Assembly: GCA_905233845.1 (NCBI GenBank)
Contig: CAJOFH010000004.1
Location: forward strand, 1 to 64,000
Length of the DNA stretch: 64,000 nt
Reading direction: 5' to 3'
Origin: an uncultured Muribaculaceae bacterium
GTDB taxonomy: Bacteria > Bacteroidota > Bacteroidia > Bacteroidales > Muribaculaceae
The first letter of the stretch is position 1; each line of letters begins with the position of its first letter. Below are positions 1 to 8,597 of the stretch, in pieces. The position numbers were made by a program, and so were the translations under genes. The notes under the pieces are model-generated. The model ran no database searches. It was not told the origin of the DNA and saw nothing but the letters and a program-made list of their open reading frames with translations.

Positions 1-206
1 AGTTGCGCTGCGCTCCACTACTAAGTTATTTCCGATTCTAACAGCACATCATCATTATTTTTTCAAGATAAAATTATGCATTTCTATCTTGAATGTTCAC
101 AAATTACACGCTTATTACACGCTTATTTTGTGTTTCTATTCAATATTTATTATCTTTGCAATCACAAAAAAACTAACACCTAACTACTAATAACTAAAAA
201 ACCAAC
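1..206. other. Upstream intergenic region with 11-bp tandem repeat
   Basis: No gene is supported here. Two back-to-back copies of ATTACACGCTT lie at 103-113 and 114-124, just before the promoter of the DUF805 gene. Any gene to the left lies outside the window. Confidence 0.5.
127..158 (+). promoter_or_regulatory. Bacteroidetes-type promoter of the DUF805 gene
   Basis: TTTG at 127-130, a 20-base spacer and TATCTTTG at 151-158 match the primary sigma factor promoter of Bacteroidetes. The start codon at 207 leaves a leader of roughly 40 bases. Confidence 0.7.
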
Positions 207-695
207 ATGGCTTTAATACAATGCCCTGAATGTGGCAAAATGGTCTCGGACATGGCTCCAAACTGCCCAAACTGCGGAAGACCTATCAGCAACCAACAAC
301 CACCACCCAACTATCAACAGCCTCCAAGCTATCAAGCGGCACCTCATAATCTCGGGAATAACTCTCCCGACTATGGCAACGCGATAGTCGAATGCTTCAC
401 TAAAAAATTTGTCGACTTCTCAGGACGAGGACGACGCTCCGAGTTCTTCCCCTTCCTGCTCTGCAACTCATTAGTGTGGCTCCTGGTGCGATTCGTTATT
501 AATATTCCCATTTTTTCCATCATAACCTTTATTGTTCTCCTTATCCCACTGCTCGCCGCCGAAGTGAGGAGAATGCACGACATAGGGAAAAGCGGATGGT
601 GGATACTCGTTCCCATTCTGCCCTTCATCTTCGCCTTCCAAGACTCCGACCGAGGACCCAACCAATACGGCCCCTCACCCAAATACCCCAACTGA
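207..695 (+). CDS. Zinc-ribbon DUF805 membrane protein
   Basis: The N-terminus (about residues 5-26) carries two CxxC pairs, CPEC and CPNC, forming a zinc ribbon. A Pro/Gln/Tyr-rich linker follows (about 30-50). The rest is a DUF805 domain: hydrophobic helices, then the family hallmark RRMHDIGKSGWW and a second hydrophobic stretch, ending in an N-x-YG-x-SP motif. DUF805 proteins are small inner-membrane proteins of unknown function. The combination of an N-terminal ribbon with DUF805 is common in gut bacteria. The gene stands alone behind its own promoter. Family assignment is firm; no biochemical role can be given. Confidence 0.85.
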   Translation: MALIQCPECGKMVSDMAPNCPNCGRPISNQQPPPNYQQPPSYQAAPHNLGNNSPDYGNAIVECFTKKFVDFSGRGRRSEFFPFLLCNSLVWLLVRFVINIPIFSIITFIVLLIPLLAAEVRRMHDIGKSGWWILVPILPFIFAFQDSDRGPNQYGPSPKYPN

Positions 696-763
696 TAATC
701 CTCATGAGGACAATTAGGGTTATAATCTCGTCACTTCACTATCACGAATGATTGTAACATACT

Positions 764-839
764 AATTCTCTCAACTATCTTCCATAAACAAAAACAAAAT
801 AATCATGAAACGAACAGTAATCCTACTTTTAACTATCGC
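764..839 (+). repeat. Duplicated 5' leader/signal-sequence cassette, copy 1
   Basis: This stretch covers the untranslated leader and first 12 codons of the gene at 805. It aligns without gaps to 3519-3594, with only two mismatches by hand count (at 800 and 839). The sequences downstream encode different mature proteins. Confidence 0.8.
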
Positions 840-1554
840 CGTGGCGCTGATTATTGGAGACAGCATTGATGCCAAAGTGAAGGGGAAACGTCGCTCAAAT
901 AATCGAACGACTCAATCAACAAAGCTCCCAGCAAGCATTAATGAGTTGATGAGATTTACAGACAAATATAGTAATCGTGGCAGTAGATTTGTTCACCTTG
1001 CCCATTGTCCAACCAGAAATGATTATATTAAAACTATTGCCAAAGAAAATGAAGACTGGTCAGTTGATGTAAAAATATATATAAACAAACAATCCTTTCA
1101 GAGATTCAAGTTTGAAATGACCGTACCTGCCGATGTGATTGAGATTCATTACCTGGACGCAAACTTTGACGGATATACCGATATTTTTGTTGGAAAAGAC
1201 CAATTATATACTCACAGTGGGGTATATTTATGGAATCCTGATATCAAGTGTTTTGAAGAAGCCGATTTTCGGTTTATAGATGTATTCTTTCTCGATCCTG
1301 CCAACAAGTTATGTTATTTCTTCTACAATGACATGAACTCAGATAACTACTACAAATATTACTGGGAAGGTCGAAAAATGAAATGTATTGAATTTGTCAC
1401 AATTGACTACTATGAGAATAGCGATAAAGGTTTCGATGAATATATTATAGGCACAGGGGATCCTTATGGTGATAAAAATACAATAACAATTAAATATCGG
1501 ACAACCGATAAAAAACAACTGCCACAATGGTGGAAAGATTTTACGCAGAATTAG
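805..1554 (+). CDS. Secreted protein, array member 1 (FG-GAP-like)
   Basis: A signal peptide of about 23 residues, with basic MKRT start and hydrophobic core ending near SIDAKVK, is followed by a Lys/Arg-rich junction, so the protein is exported. Around residues 113-135 it has DANFDGYTDIFVG, a calcium-loop-like DxNxDGxxD motif typical of FG-GAP or XAC2610-type secreted proteins, followed by an LWNP motif. The same motifs occur in the gene at 2683, which is its closest relative in the window. The gene is AT-rich compared with housekeeping neighbours. First of six consecutive genes with related leaders. Function unknown. Confidence 0.75.
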   Translation: MKRTVILLLTIAVALIIGDSIDAKVKGKRRSNNRTTQSTKLPASINELMRFTDKYSNRGSRFVHLAHCPTRNDYIKTIAKENEDWSVDVKIYINKQSFQRFKFEMTVPADVIEIHYLDANFDGYTDIFVGKDQLYTHSGVYLWNPDIKCFEEADFRFIDVFFLDPANKLCYFFYNDMNSDNYYKYYWEGRKMKCIEFVTIDYYENSDKGFDEYIIGTGDPYGDKNTITIKYRTTDKKQLPQWWKDFTQN

Positions 1555-1625
1555 AGGTAGAACAAGTAAATAAAAGATAATTCAGAATTAGTTCTTTCAA
1601 ATAATAAGTTAAAAACATAATAATC

Positions 1626-2075
1626 ATGAAGAAAACTCTATCAATACTATTGATGATACTCCTAGTGTCAGTCCTTGCAACAAGTGATGCCGATGCCAAA
1701 ACTCGCAAGAAAAACCACAAGGAGCAATCCTCGCGTATTCATATTAGCGCAAATATAAGTGGCACTATGGGACAAGACAAATCTTTTGGTCTTTGTTTGG
1801 ATGGAACGAAAGGAAATATTCAAGATAACTATGGCAATATTATTTATAAAGTAAAGGTTGATTCCTTTAAGAACAACAGATTAATTCTTTCACTATACAA
1901 GAATGGAAAAAAAGTTGCCAAAATGGATGGCACTGTTGAATCAGAATCGATTGTATATGAAGACTCAAAAATAAGATCCACCTATATCTCATGGTATGAT
2001 GGTCAAATCTTCTTTTTTAATAATAACGAGTTTGAATATTCTACAGTATTCACCTTTGACATGCCTGGAGATTAA
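1626..2075 (+). CDS. Secreted protein, array member 2
   Basis: The 149-residue product begins with a signal peptide (MKKTLSILLMILLVSVLA) ending near the TSDADAKTRKK junction, which matches the DAK(V/T) plus basic junction of the other array members. The mature part is about 120 residues of alternating polar and hydrophobic segments, suggesting a small beta-rich domain. No family is recognised. It lacks the DxNxDG motif of members 1 and 4 and the GPHAFY motif of members 5 and 6, so it shares only the leader type. Confidence 0.7.
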   Translation: MKKTLSILLMILLVSVLATSDADAKTRKKNHKEQSSRIHISANISGTMGQDKSFGLCLDGTKGNIQDNYGNIIYKVKVDSFKNNRLILSLYKNGKKVAKMDGTVESESIVYEDSKIRSTYISWYDGQIFFFNNNEFEYSTVFTFDMPGD

Positions 2076-2124
2076 TTTCACCAAAATTATTATCAAAAAT
2101 ATACAATATCAATAATCAACCTTC

Positions 2125-2616
2125 ATGAAACGTTTTACAATCTTAATACTGACTATCGCATTCGCACTGATGGCTGGCAATATCGTTGACGCCAAAGTAA
2201 AGAAATCGCATCACAAAGCAAAAACCACTGCAACCGCTTCTAAATGGATTGAAATAACGAGAAGTGACACATATATCTATTATTATAGTCCCGACATCAA
2301 ATTGCAAGTAGACAATGATGGGTATTATATTATCACTTTTAAAAGAGTGCCGATAAAAAGTTATTTAGAGAGTGATCGACAACAAGGTATAAGCCTATTA
2401 AACAATCCACTATACAAAAATTATACTCATACCATACTACAATATAAAGTTGATATTGACAGAATGCGTTTGATGATCTTGAATGCAGCTTCATTCGCAA
2501 ATAACACTTTGTTAGATATATTCACCCCCTCAAATATTGAATGGATGAATACTGATTACGATACTATAGGTTACGGAATAGCTAAAGCAGCACGATATAT
2601 TGTCAGAGGCTATTGA
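2125..2616 (+). CDS. Secreted protein, array member 3 (possible adhesin E-like)
   Basis: The leader MKRFTILILTIAFALMAGN ends at VDAKVKK, very close to the leader of the gene at 2683. The mature region opens with a WIEI segment and ends with a short W-x-x-x-D-x-x-x-IGYGIAKAA stretch. This layout loosely resembles the small surface-adhesin E-type domain of other Gram-negative secreted proteins, but that is a weak guess. It lies 49 bases after the previous stop and 66 bases before the next start, so co-transcription is possible. Confidence 0.7.
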   Translation: MKRFTILILTIAFALMAGNIVDAKVKKSHHKAKTTATASKWIEITRSDTYIYYYSPDIKLQVDNDGYYIITFKRVPIKSYLESDRQQGISLLNNPLYKNYTHTILQYKVDIDRMRLMILNAASFANNTLLDIFTPSNIEWMNTDYDTIGYGIAKAARYIVRGY

Positions 2617-2682
2617 CAAACACTTAATTCTCACCACTATCTTCCATAAACAATAAACTACAAACAAAAAAACGAAAAAATT

Positions 2683-3459
2683 ATGAAACGATTTGCAATC
2701 ATACTTCTGACTATAGCAGTCGCATTGATGGCTGGCAGTGGCGTTGACGCCAAGGTGAAACGCACAAAACGCACCAAAAATGTCACAACAAAGCTCCCAG
2801 CAAACCTCAACGAGCTGATGCGGGCTCCAAGCATCAAGACCAATGCCGATGGGGTTTATTTCATCAACCGTGATGCGCCCAGGAGTTTGACGCATCTCAA
2901 GGTTGTCAACAAGGAAATTGACAGCCAGGATTTTAAGGCCACAATTTATGTTGACGGCAAGTTGGTGCAAACGGTGAAGCATGCTGCGACACAAAACGAG
3001 ATAAAATTCTTTGATGCAAACTTCGACGGCTATGTCGACATCCTTTTTGGTGCAGCTTACCCTCGTGAGTATAGTGCCATTTTCTTGTGGAACCCAGCAA
3101 ACAAAAAGTATGTCGAAAGTCTCAACAATGGCAGTTTCAATGGGCTGATGGTTGTCAACCCAGGCGCAAAAGAACTCTACTCCTATCTCTCGGGAGGCGC
3201 AAGCTATAGCGGTTACTCTATCTCAAAGTGGCAGGGCAATAAGCTCGTGGAAACTGAACGTCTTGTAGAAATCGAGCCCAGCGACATTCAGGATTATGCC
3301 AACTATGGCTATTGCATGCAGTACAGCGTGATCAACGGCAATTATAATGAAGGCTCCATTAGGCCATATCTCATCCTAGAAACCAATGAGCTCTCAATTG
3401 TTCCAAGCAAGTGGAGAACCATCATGAACAACGTTAACACATGTTTCAATGATTATTAA
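2683..3459 (+). CDS. Secreted protein, array member 4 (FG-GAP-like)
   Basis: Paralogue of the gene at 805. Both have an MKR signal peptide, the VDAKVK junction, the phrase TKLPA followed by N/SINELMR, a DANFDGY(T/V)DI calcium-loop-like motif, and an LWNP motif. The 258-residue product is probably a small secreted or outer-surface beta protein. Base composition is less AT-rich than in array members 1-3. The untranslated leader also resembles that of member 1 (ACTATCTTCCATAAACAA), so the duplication includes the 5' region. Confidence 0.75.
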   Translation: MKRFAIILLTIAVALMAGSGVDAKVKRTKRTKNVTTKLPANLNELMRAPSIKTNADGVYFINRDAPRSLTHLKVVNKEIDSQDFKATIYVDGKLVQTVKHAATQNEIKFFDANFDGYVDILFGAAYPREYSAIFLWNPANKKYVESLNNGSFNGLMVVNPGAKELYSYLSGGASYSGYSISKWQGNKLVETERLVEIEPSDIQDYANYGYCMQYSVINGNYNEGSIRPYLILETNELSIVPSKWRTIMNNVNTCFNDY

Positions 3460-3518
3460 CTCCACCACGAACTGTCTTTTATGTATCAATTCACGCTACC
3501 AAATACAAGTAGAGCAAA

Positions 3519-3594
3519 AATTCTCTCAACTATCTTCCATAAACAAAAACAAAAAAATCATGAAACGAACAGTAATCCTACTTTTAACTATCGT
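3519..3594 (+). repeat. Duplicated 5' leader/signal-sequence cassette, copy 2
   Basis: Near-identical to 764-839 (74 of 76 bases by hand count). It spans the untranslated leader and signal-peptide start of the gene at 3560, whose mature part is unrelated to that of the gene at 805. Confidence 0.8.
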
Positions 3595-4057
3595 CGTCAC
3601 TCTGATGGCGACCACCGACGCAAGCGCCAAAGGCAAAATACGCAAAAGCCGAGGCACAACTATCCCCATCGCCAGCACTATCATGTCATTTATTAACAAG
3701 TTAGACAAGAGTGACCATGCTACTAGGATAACTCCCCCCGCAGGAATTAAGCTAATAGCATCCAATTTGCAGGAAATAGATGATTCCATCGATTATGGCT
3801 GGTTAATTTTTGGAAACAACGTGTCATTAATATGTGACAGTAATGGTAATGTAGATGATATTAATGTTACTGGCCCTCATGCTTTTTATTTCGACTGGAA
3901 TAATTGTAGTGACGCTGGTAATATTATATTCTTCAAGTCAAAAGACGACTGTGATACATTCCTGCGCACTTTTAAGAAAACAAGATACTATTATAAGGGC
4001 TGCAAACCATTATTTGAAGAAGGATGGTATCAAATAATACTTGTTTCTGGCAACTGA
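3560..4057 (+). CDS. Secreted protein, array member 5 (GPHAFY type)
   Basis: An open frame reaches back to 3449 and overlaps the previous gene, but the ATG at 3560 is preferred. It starts the MKRTVILLLTI signal peptide and has the same leader context as the gene at 805. The 165-residue product has a cleavage region near TDASAKGK. Its mature part shares GN-V-x-TGPHAFY, an aromatic/Cys segment and a C-terminal E-x-GW-(Y/F) motif with the gene at 4127, so these two are mature-domain paralogues. Function unknown; export is likely. Confidence 0.75.
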   Translation: MKRTVILLLTIVVTLMATTDASAKGKIRKSRGTTIPIASTIMSFINKLDKSDHATRITPPAGIKLIASNLQEIDDSIDYGWLIFGNNVSLICDSNGNVDDINVTGPHAFYFDWNNCSDAGNIIFFKSKDDCDTFLRTFKKTRYYYKGCKPLFEEGWYQIILVSGN

Positions 4058-4126
4058 TGAGCAATCATTTTATCAGATTACCGTTTTTTGCAATAATAAA
4101 CGACATATCAAACAAATAAATTAATC

Positions 4127-4627
4127 ATGAAACAATTCTTCAAACTCTCAATCATTGTACTAGCACTGGTGTGCATCGCTACACCCATGACAGATGCAAA
4201 AGTCAAAAATTCTCACCGCAGGGCTACAACATCACGCAGTGGAATCCCTTCGGCTAAATCACTTGAGGATATAACTATGTACCTCGAGAACCCTAAAAAA
4301 GTCAAACAAATGACTGGATTAACAAGGCTTTACTATTATATTGAAAAACCTTGCCTAGACAACCACTTTGTTGAAGGTGGATCTTTCATCTATGGTAAGA
4401 ACGCAAAAGCCGATAAACGAGGTAATGTCACAGCAACAGGTCCTCACGCTTTTTATTACAACTATTGCCATGATTTCTCATGTGAAGGATGGGAATATGG
4501 TTTCAGTGACGAATCCGACCGTGATAATTTCTGGAACGAATTAAGTAAAACTCAAGACGATATGGACGAATCCTACGTGAAAAAATACGAAAAAGGCTGG
4601 TTTACGATTGGCTGGGTAGGATGGTGA
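4127..4627 (+). CDS. Secreted protein, array member 6 (GPHAFY type)
   Basis: The leader MKQFFKLSIIVLALVCIATP ends at MTDAKVKN, keeping the DAKVK junction of the array, although the hydrophobic core differs from the MKRTVILLLTI leaders. The mature part matches the gene at 3560 through GNVTATGPHAFY and the EKGWFTIGW end. It has three cysteines. Last gene of the array. No known family recognised; secreted or periplasmic location inferred. Confidence 0.75.
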   Translation: MKQFFKLSIIVLALVCIATPMTDAKVKNSHRRATTSRSGIPSAKSLEDITMYLENPKKVKQMTGLTRLYYYIEKPCLDNHFVEGGSFIYGKNAKADKRGNVTATGPHAFYYNYCHDFSCEGWEYGFSDESDRDNFWNELSKTQDDMDESYVKKYEKGWFTIGWVGW

Positions 4628-4743
4628 TATTTTTGTTTTTATTCTTGAGATGAAATCTATTGGGTTGAGATGCCTTTACTTGACACTAATAATTATATTT
4701 GTCTAAATCACCCCTATTTTGCACTGCTTGCCGCCAAAAGATT

Positions 4744-4830
4744 CTTGAAAAAGTGTGAGATTTCAGCGAAAGTCGCTTGAAAAAGTGTAACTTTGCAGTG
4801 AAAAGTCGCTTGAAATATTGTGACTCTTTT
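4744..4830 (+). repeat. 32-33 bp tandem repeat upstream of the sulfatase-fold gene
   Basis: Three units begin at 4744, 4776 and 4809, each opening with CTTGAAA. The first two also share AAAGTGT and end in AAAGTCG. The second unit contains TAACTTTG at 4788-4795, which could act as a -7 element for the gene starting at 4896. The rest of 4628-4895 holds nothing recognised. Confidence 0.6.
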
Positions 4831-4895
4831 TCCTATTTTATTGACTTTTAGCCACATAATTGGCCCTTCTCTCAAAAACTGCAAACAATAGACTG

Positions 4896-6911
4896 ATGAA
4901 ATCCACTATATACGAATCAAAATCCTCAAACTCCATACGACACAAAATACTCTCATCACGTTTTGCGCCGGTGGTGGCGGTGGTCATCAACTTGTTGATG
5001 GCCTATGTGGTCTATTTCTTGGCGCGTGTGACCTACCTGCTTGAGAACTATAGCATTTTCTCTCAAGGGCTCGACACACAGGGACTACTGAGCGTGTTCC
5101 AAGGAGGATTTATGTTCGACTCCTCGGCTATCATGTACACCTGCGCGCTTTACATCGTCATGATGCTTTTGCCACTCCACCTCAAGGAGCGTCCACGTTA
5201 CCACAAGGTGTGCAAATGGCTCTTTGTCATTGTAAACGCCATTACACTGGCCATGAACCTGATGGATGCTGTCTACTTCCAATACACGAGTCGGCGCACT
5301 ACCAGCACCATCTTCTCGGAATTCAGCCACGAGGGTAATCTGGGAACGATATTCGGCACCGAGATGCTGCGACACTGGTATCTTGTGCTCTTGGCAATTG
5401 TGCTGGTGTGGCTTCTTTGGAAGCTTTATGTCATGCCACGCCTCACGGTAAAGCACGCACGCTCATGGCGTTATTACCTTATTATGACAGTCGCCTTGTT
5501 GGCAATGATACCTACCATAATTTGTGGCATGCGTGGCGGACTTGCTACCGCTGTTCGTCCCATCGCGATTAGCAATGCCAACCAATATGTCGACCGTCCC
5601 GTAGATGCAGCTCTGGTGCTCAACACACCGTTCTCGATGCTGCGCACCATGGGCAAAAACGTCTACACCAACCCTCACTATTTCAAAGATGAAGCGCAGC
5701 TCGAGGCTGTCTACACTCCCGTGCACCAGCCTGGCGATACCGCTATTTTCTCCCCCAAGAATGTTGTGGTAATCATCGTGGAGAGCTATAGCAAGGAATA
5801 TATTGGCTTCTTCAACCACAACCTCGATGGAGGCACATACAAAGGATATACCCCATTCCTCGACTCACTGCTCACAAAGTCGCTTACCTTCAAATACAGC
5901 TACGCCAACGGCCGCAAGAGCATCGACGCAATGCCCAGCGTGCTCTCAAGCATACCCATGATGAAAGAGCCGTTCTTCCTCACGCCAGCATCGATGAACA
6001 ACTTGAGCGGCATGGCACGACAGCTCGACGGCAAAGGCTACACCACAGCATTTTTCCATGGAGCGCAAAACGGCTCTATGGGATTCCAAGCCTTCGCACG
6101 AGCCACTGGCTACCAGCAATATTTGGGGCGCACCGAGTTTAACGCCGACCCCACTACTCGTGGCAACAAGGACTTTGACGGCACATGGGCAATATGGGAC
6201 GAACCGTTCCTGCAGTTTATGTGCCACAAAATCAATGGCTTCAAGCAGCCTTTCCTCGCCACAGTGTTCACCGCATCGAGCCACCACCCGTTCAGGGTAC
6301 CCGAGGAACTGGAACAGCAGTTCCCCGAGGAAGGAACACACCCCATTCACCGCTGCGTGCGATACACCGACATGGCACTGCGGTACTTCTTCGAGGAAGC
6401 CGCCAAGCAGCCGTGGTATAACAACACCATCTTTGTCTTGACAGCCGATCACTCCAATTTCCCCACCCACGATTTGTACAAAACTGACCTGGGACGCTAT
6501 ATGGCACCTATCGCCTTCTACACACCCAACGGCAGCCTCGCCCCCGCCGTACGCGAAGATGTGATAATGCAGCAGGCGAGCATCATGCCCACCCTGATGG
6601 GAATCATGGGATACGACCAGCCCTACCTTGCATTCGGCTGCGACGTGCTCAACACGCCACCTGAGCAAACTTGGGCGTTTAGTTACAACAACGGCATTTA
6701 CCAGTATCTGCAAGGCGACTGGATGATGCAGCATGACGGCGACAAGGTCAAGGCGATGTATCGCTTCAAGGAAGACCCAATGCTCAAGCAAAATATGGTG
6801 GGGAAAGTTCCAACCCAAGCCGCCATGGAGCGCCAGCTTAAAGCCCTCATTCAGCAATACATGACGCGCATGACCGACAACCGCCTCACCGCCACAAGCA
6901 GCAAGAAATAA
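4896..6911 (+). CDS. LtaS/alkaline-phosphatase-superfamily membrane sulfatase-like protein
   Basis: About four or five membrane helices occupy residues 20-215, followed by a large extracytoplasmic sulfatase/LtaS-type domain. The motif NVVVIIVESYSKEYIGFF is the first metal-binding strand (acidic residue in VES), GRKSIDAMPSVLSSIP is the nucleophile region, and FVLTADHSNF is the late metal-binding D-H pair. Family members transfer phosphoglycerol or phosphoethanolamine groups to envelope polymers or lipids. The nucleophile site seems to be Ser rather than the Thr of classical LtaS. The TTG at 4860 is open in frame, but the ATG at 4896 (MKSTIYES) is preferred. Confidence 0.85.
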   Translation: MKSTIYESKSSNSIRHKILSSRFAPVVAVVINLLMAYVVYFLARVTYLLENYSIFSQGLDTQGLLSVFQGGFMFDSSAIMYTCALYIVMMLLPLHLKERPRYHKVCKWLFVIVNAITLAMNLMDAVYFQYTSRRTTSTIFSEFSHEGNLGTIFGTEMLRHWYLVLLAIVLVWLLWKLYVMPRLTVKHARSWRYYLIMTVALLAMIPTIICGMRGGLATAVRPIAISNANQYVDRPVDAALVLNTPFSMLRTMGKNVYTNPHYFKDEAQLEAVYTPVHQPGDTAIFSPKNVVVIIVESYSKEYIGFFNHNLDGGTYKGYTPFLDSLLTKSLTFKYSYANGRKSIDAMPSVLSSIPMMKEPFFLTPASMNNLSGMARQLDGKGYTTAFFHGAQNGSMGFQAFARATGYQQYLGRTEFNADPTTRGNKDFDGTWAIWDEPFLQFMCHKINGFKQPFLATVFTASSHHPFRVPEELEQQFPEEGTHPIHRCVRYTDMALRYFFEEAAKQPWYNNTIFVLTADHSNFPTHDLYKTDLGRYMAPIAFYTPNGSLAPAVREDVIMQQASIMPTLMGIMGYDQPYLAFGCDVLNTPPEQTWAFSYNNGIYQYLQGDWMMQHDGDKVKAMYRFKEDPMLKQNMVGKVPTQAAMERQLKALIQQYMTRMTDNRLTATSSKK

Positions 6912-6990
6912 CCCAGTAATGTCTACTAGTTTGCCTAGAACAACTAGATAATCTAGAATGTCTAGAACTGAAAAATAATAAACCACAACT
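6912..6990. repeat. Degenerate CTAGA-type 9-bp repeat
   Basis: Between 6918 and 6970 the motif CTAGAA/TCTAGA recurs at roughly 9-base steps, as in ATCTAGAATGTCTAGAACT. A similar stretch occurs at 25475-25512. Confidence 0.55.
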
Positions 6991-7593
6991 ATGAAACAAG
7001 ACCAATTCAACAATATCATCAAGAGCAACGCCCAACTCATTGAGCAGATAAGAAACAGCGCTCACGAGCTGCATGCCAGTGTGAACCAATTCTATGATGG
7101 CCACCCCTATGGTTTCCACCTCGACATGGTTGCCGACTCGGTCTATCGCTATGGTCACCTCGTGTGTGACAACTCCGACGATGTGGTGCCTATGCTTTTT
7201 GGCGCCTACTATCACGACAGCATCGAAGACGCACGACTCACCTACAACGATGTGCTTAATGCTGCTTCACAATTCATGGACGAGCGAAAAGCTCTCATAG
7301 CCACCGAGATTGCTTACGCCCTCACCAACGATAAAGGACGCACACGAGCCGAGCGAGCTGGTGAGAAATACTATAATGGCATTCGTGAAACACCCTATGC
7401 TCCCTTCGTTAAACTCGCCGACCGCCTGGCAAATATCAAGCACTCCTGCATTGGCGGCAACCAGCGCATGAAGCAAATCTACAAAGAAGAACTCCCCCAC
7501 TTCCTCCAGGCCATCGCTCCCAAAACTGACGACCCACGCCACTCCCTCCCACAACCAATGATCGACGCAATAATGAAACTAATTGAAGATTAG
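6991..7593 (+). CDS. HD-domain phosphohydrolase (SpoT/RelA hydrolase-like)
   Basis: The protein shows the HD superfamily pattern: an early His near residue 43, the HD doublet H75-D76 in YYHDSIEDARLTY, and a later Asp near 144 in KLADRLANIKHS. The HDSIEDA and ADRLxNIKH context is that of the (p)ppGpp hydrolase domain of the RelA/SpoT family. There is no synthetase, TGS or ACT domain, and the length (200 residues) fits small stand-alone hydrolases (MESH1-like). Substrate could be (p)ppGpp or another nucleotide; this is inferred from the motif only. It follows the sulfatase-fold gene by 79 bases. Confidence 0.8.
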   Translation: MKQDQFNNIIKSNAQLIEQIRNSAHELHASVNQFYDGHPYGFHLDMVADSVYRYGHLVCDNSDDVVPMLFGAYYHDSIEDARLTYNDVLNAASQFMDERKALIATEIAYALTNDKGRTRAERAGEKYYNGIRETPYAPFVKLADRLANIKHSCIGGNQRMKQIYKEELPHFLQAIAPKTDDPRHSLPQPMIDAIMKLIED

Positions 7594-7617
7594 TAATAAA
7601 TATTTTTCATTTTTGAG

Positions 7618-7625
7618 TAACTTTG
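7618..7625 (+). promoter_or_regulatory. Probable -7 element of the CorA-type gene
   Basis: TAACTTTG fits the Bacteroidetes TAnnTTTG element, 38 bases before the ATG at 7664. No clear upstream TTTG at the usual spacing. Confidence 0.5.
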
Positions 7626-7663
7626 TGCTCTCCTACTGATAAAACCTTATAATCTGCTGAATT

Positions 7664-8593
7664 ATGATAACCTATTGGAAATATGACAAACGATACAACC
7701 AGATTGAGGAATGGGTGCCTGGGTGCTGGATTCGTGTGAGCAATCCCACAGCCGAGGAGCTTGAGACGCTCGAGAGCCGATGGCAGGTGCCTCTCGACGA
7801 GGTGCGCGACGCTTACGATGCCGACGAGCGTCCACGCCTGGACCAGGCCGACAATTGGGTCACGGCTATTGTTCGCATTCCAAACAGCTATGTCGATGAT
7901 GATAATGACACAGTGTTCACCACTCGCCCGCTGGCAATCCTGATGAGTGGCGACGTGTTTGTCACCGTTAGCTTCTTCGACAGCCCAGTGCTATCCGACT
8001 TCATCGCATGGAGCAACCGCCGAGGCCAACCCGAGCGCCGTGACTACGACATGATGCTGTCTATCTTGCTCTCCAGCTCGGTATGTTATCTCAAGTACCT
8101 GAAACAAATGAATATCATGATGAAGACCGCCGAGGAACGACTCGAGAAGTCGATGGATAACGACGAACTTCAAAAGATGATGGGGCTTGGAAAATTCCTC
8201 ATCTACTTCATCACATCGCTCCGTGGCAACGATATGGTATTCACAAGGCTTAAAAAACTGCTGCGCAACGCCTCCTACGACGAAGACCTACTCGATGACG
8301 TGGAGATTGAGATGCAGCAGGCCTACGACACCGCCAATATCTATAGCAAGATTCTAGACCGGCAGCAGTCATCCTACGCTTCCATCATAGGTAACAACAT
8401 GAACGTGATAATGCGCACCCTCACCGTCATCACAATTATCCTGATGGTACCCACTGGTATCGCGGGTTTCTATGGCATGAACGTGCCCAATGGAATGGAA
8501 TCCTGGGCGTGGGGATTTGTGTTTGCCATCCTTCTCTCGCTAATCCTGTCGATTTTGATTTACGTATACCTCAAGCGCAAGAAGCTCATTTGA
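7664..8593 (+). CDS. CorA-family divalent cation transporter
   Basis: The long soluble N-terminal region is followed by two C-terminal membrane helices. The first helix ends in the diagnostic GMN motif (YGMNVPNG, G271-N273), and the last ends in a basic LKRKKLI tail, as expected for the pentameric CorA Mg2+/Co2+ channel with the cytoplasmic funnel at the N-terminus. Length (309) is normal. The next gene starts 4 bases after its stop codon, so both are probably one transcript. Whether the ion is Mg2+, Co2+ or Zn2+ cannot be told from sequence. Confidence 0.92.
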   Translation: MITYWKYDKRYNQIEEWVPGCWIRVSNPTAEELETLESRWQVPLDEVRDAYDADERPRLDQADNWVTAIVRIPNSYVDDDNDTVFTTRPLAILMSGDVFVTVSFFDSPVLSDFIAWSNRRGQPERRDYDMMLSILLSSSVCYLKYLKQMNIMMKTAEERLEKSMDNDELQKMMGLGKFLIYFITSLRGNDMVFTRLKKLLRNASYDEDLLDDVEIEMQQAYDTANIYSKILDRQQSSYASIIGNNMNVIMRTLTVITIILMVPTGIAGFYGMNVPNGMESWAWGFVFAILLSLILSILIYVYLKRKKLI

Positions 8594-8597
8594 CGAT

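Noticed and set aside
5946-7040. 364-residue minus-strand frame
   Set aside because: Antisense to the sulfatase-fold gene with intact catalytic motifs; a shadow of its codon bias.
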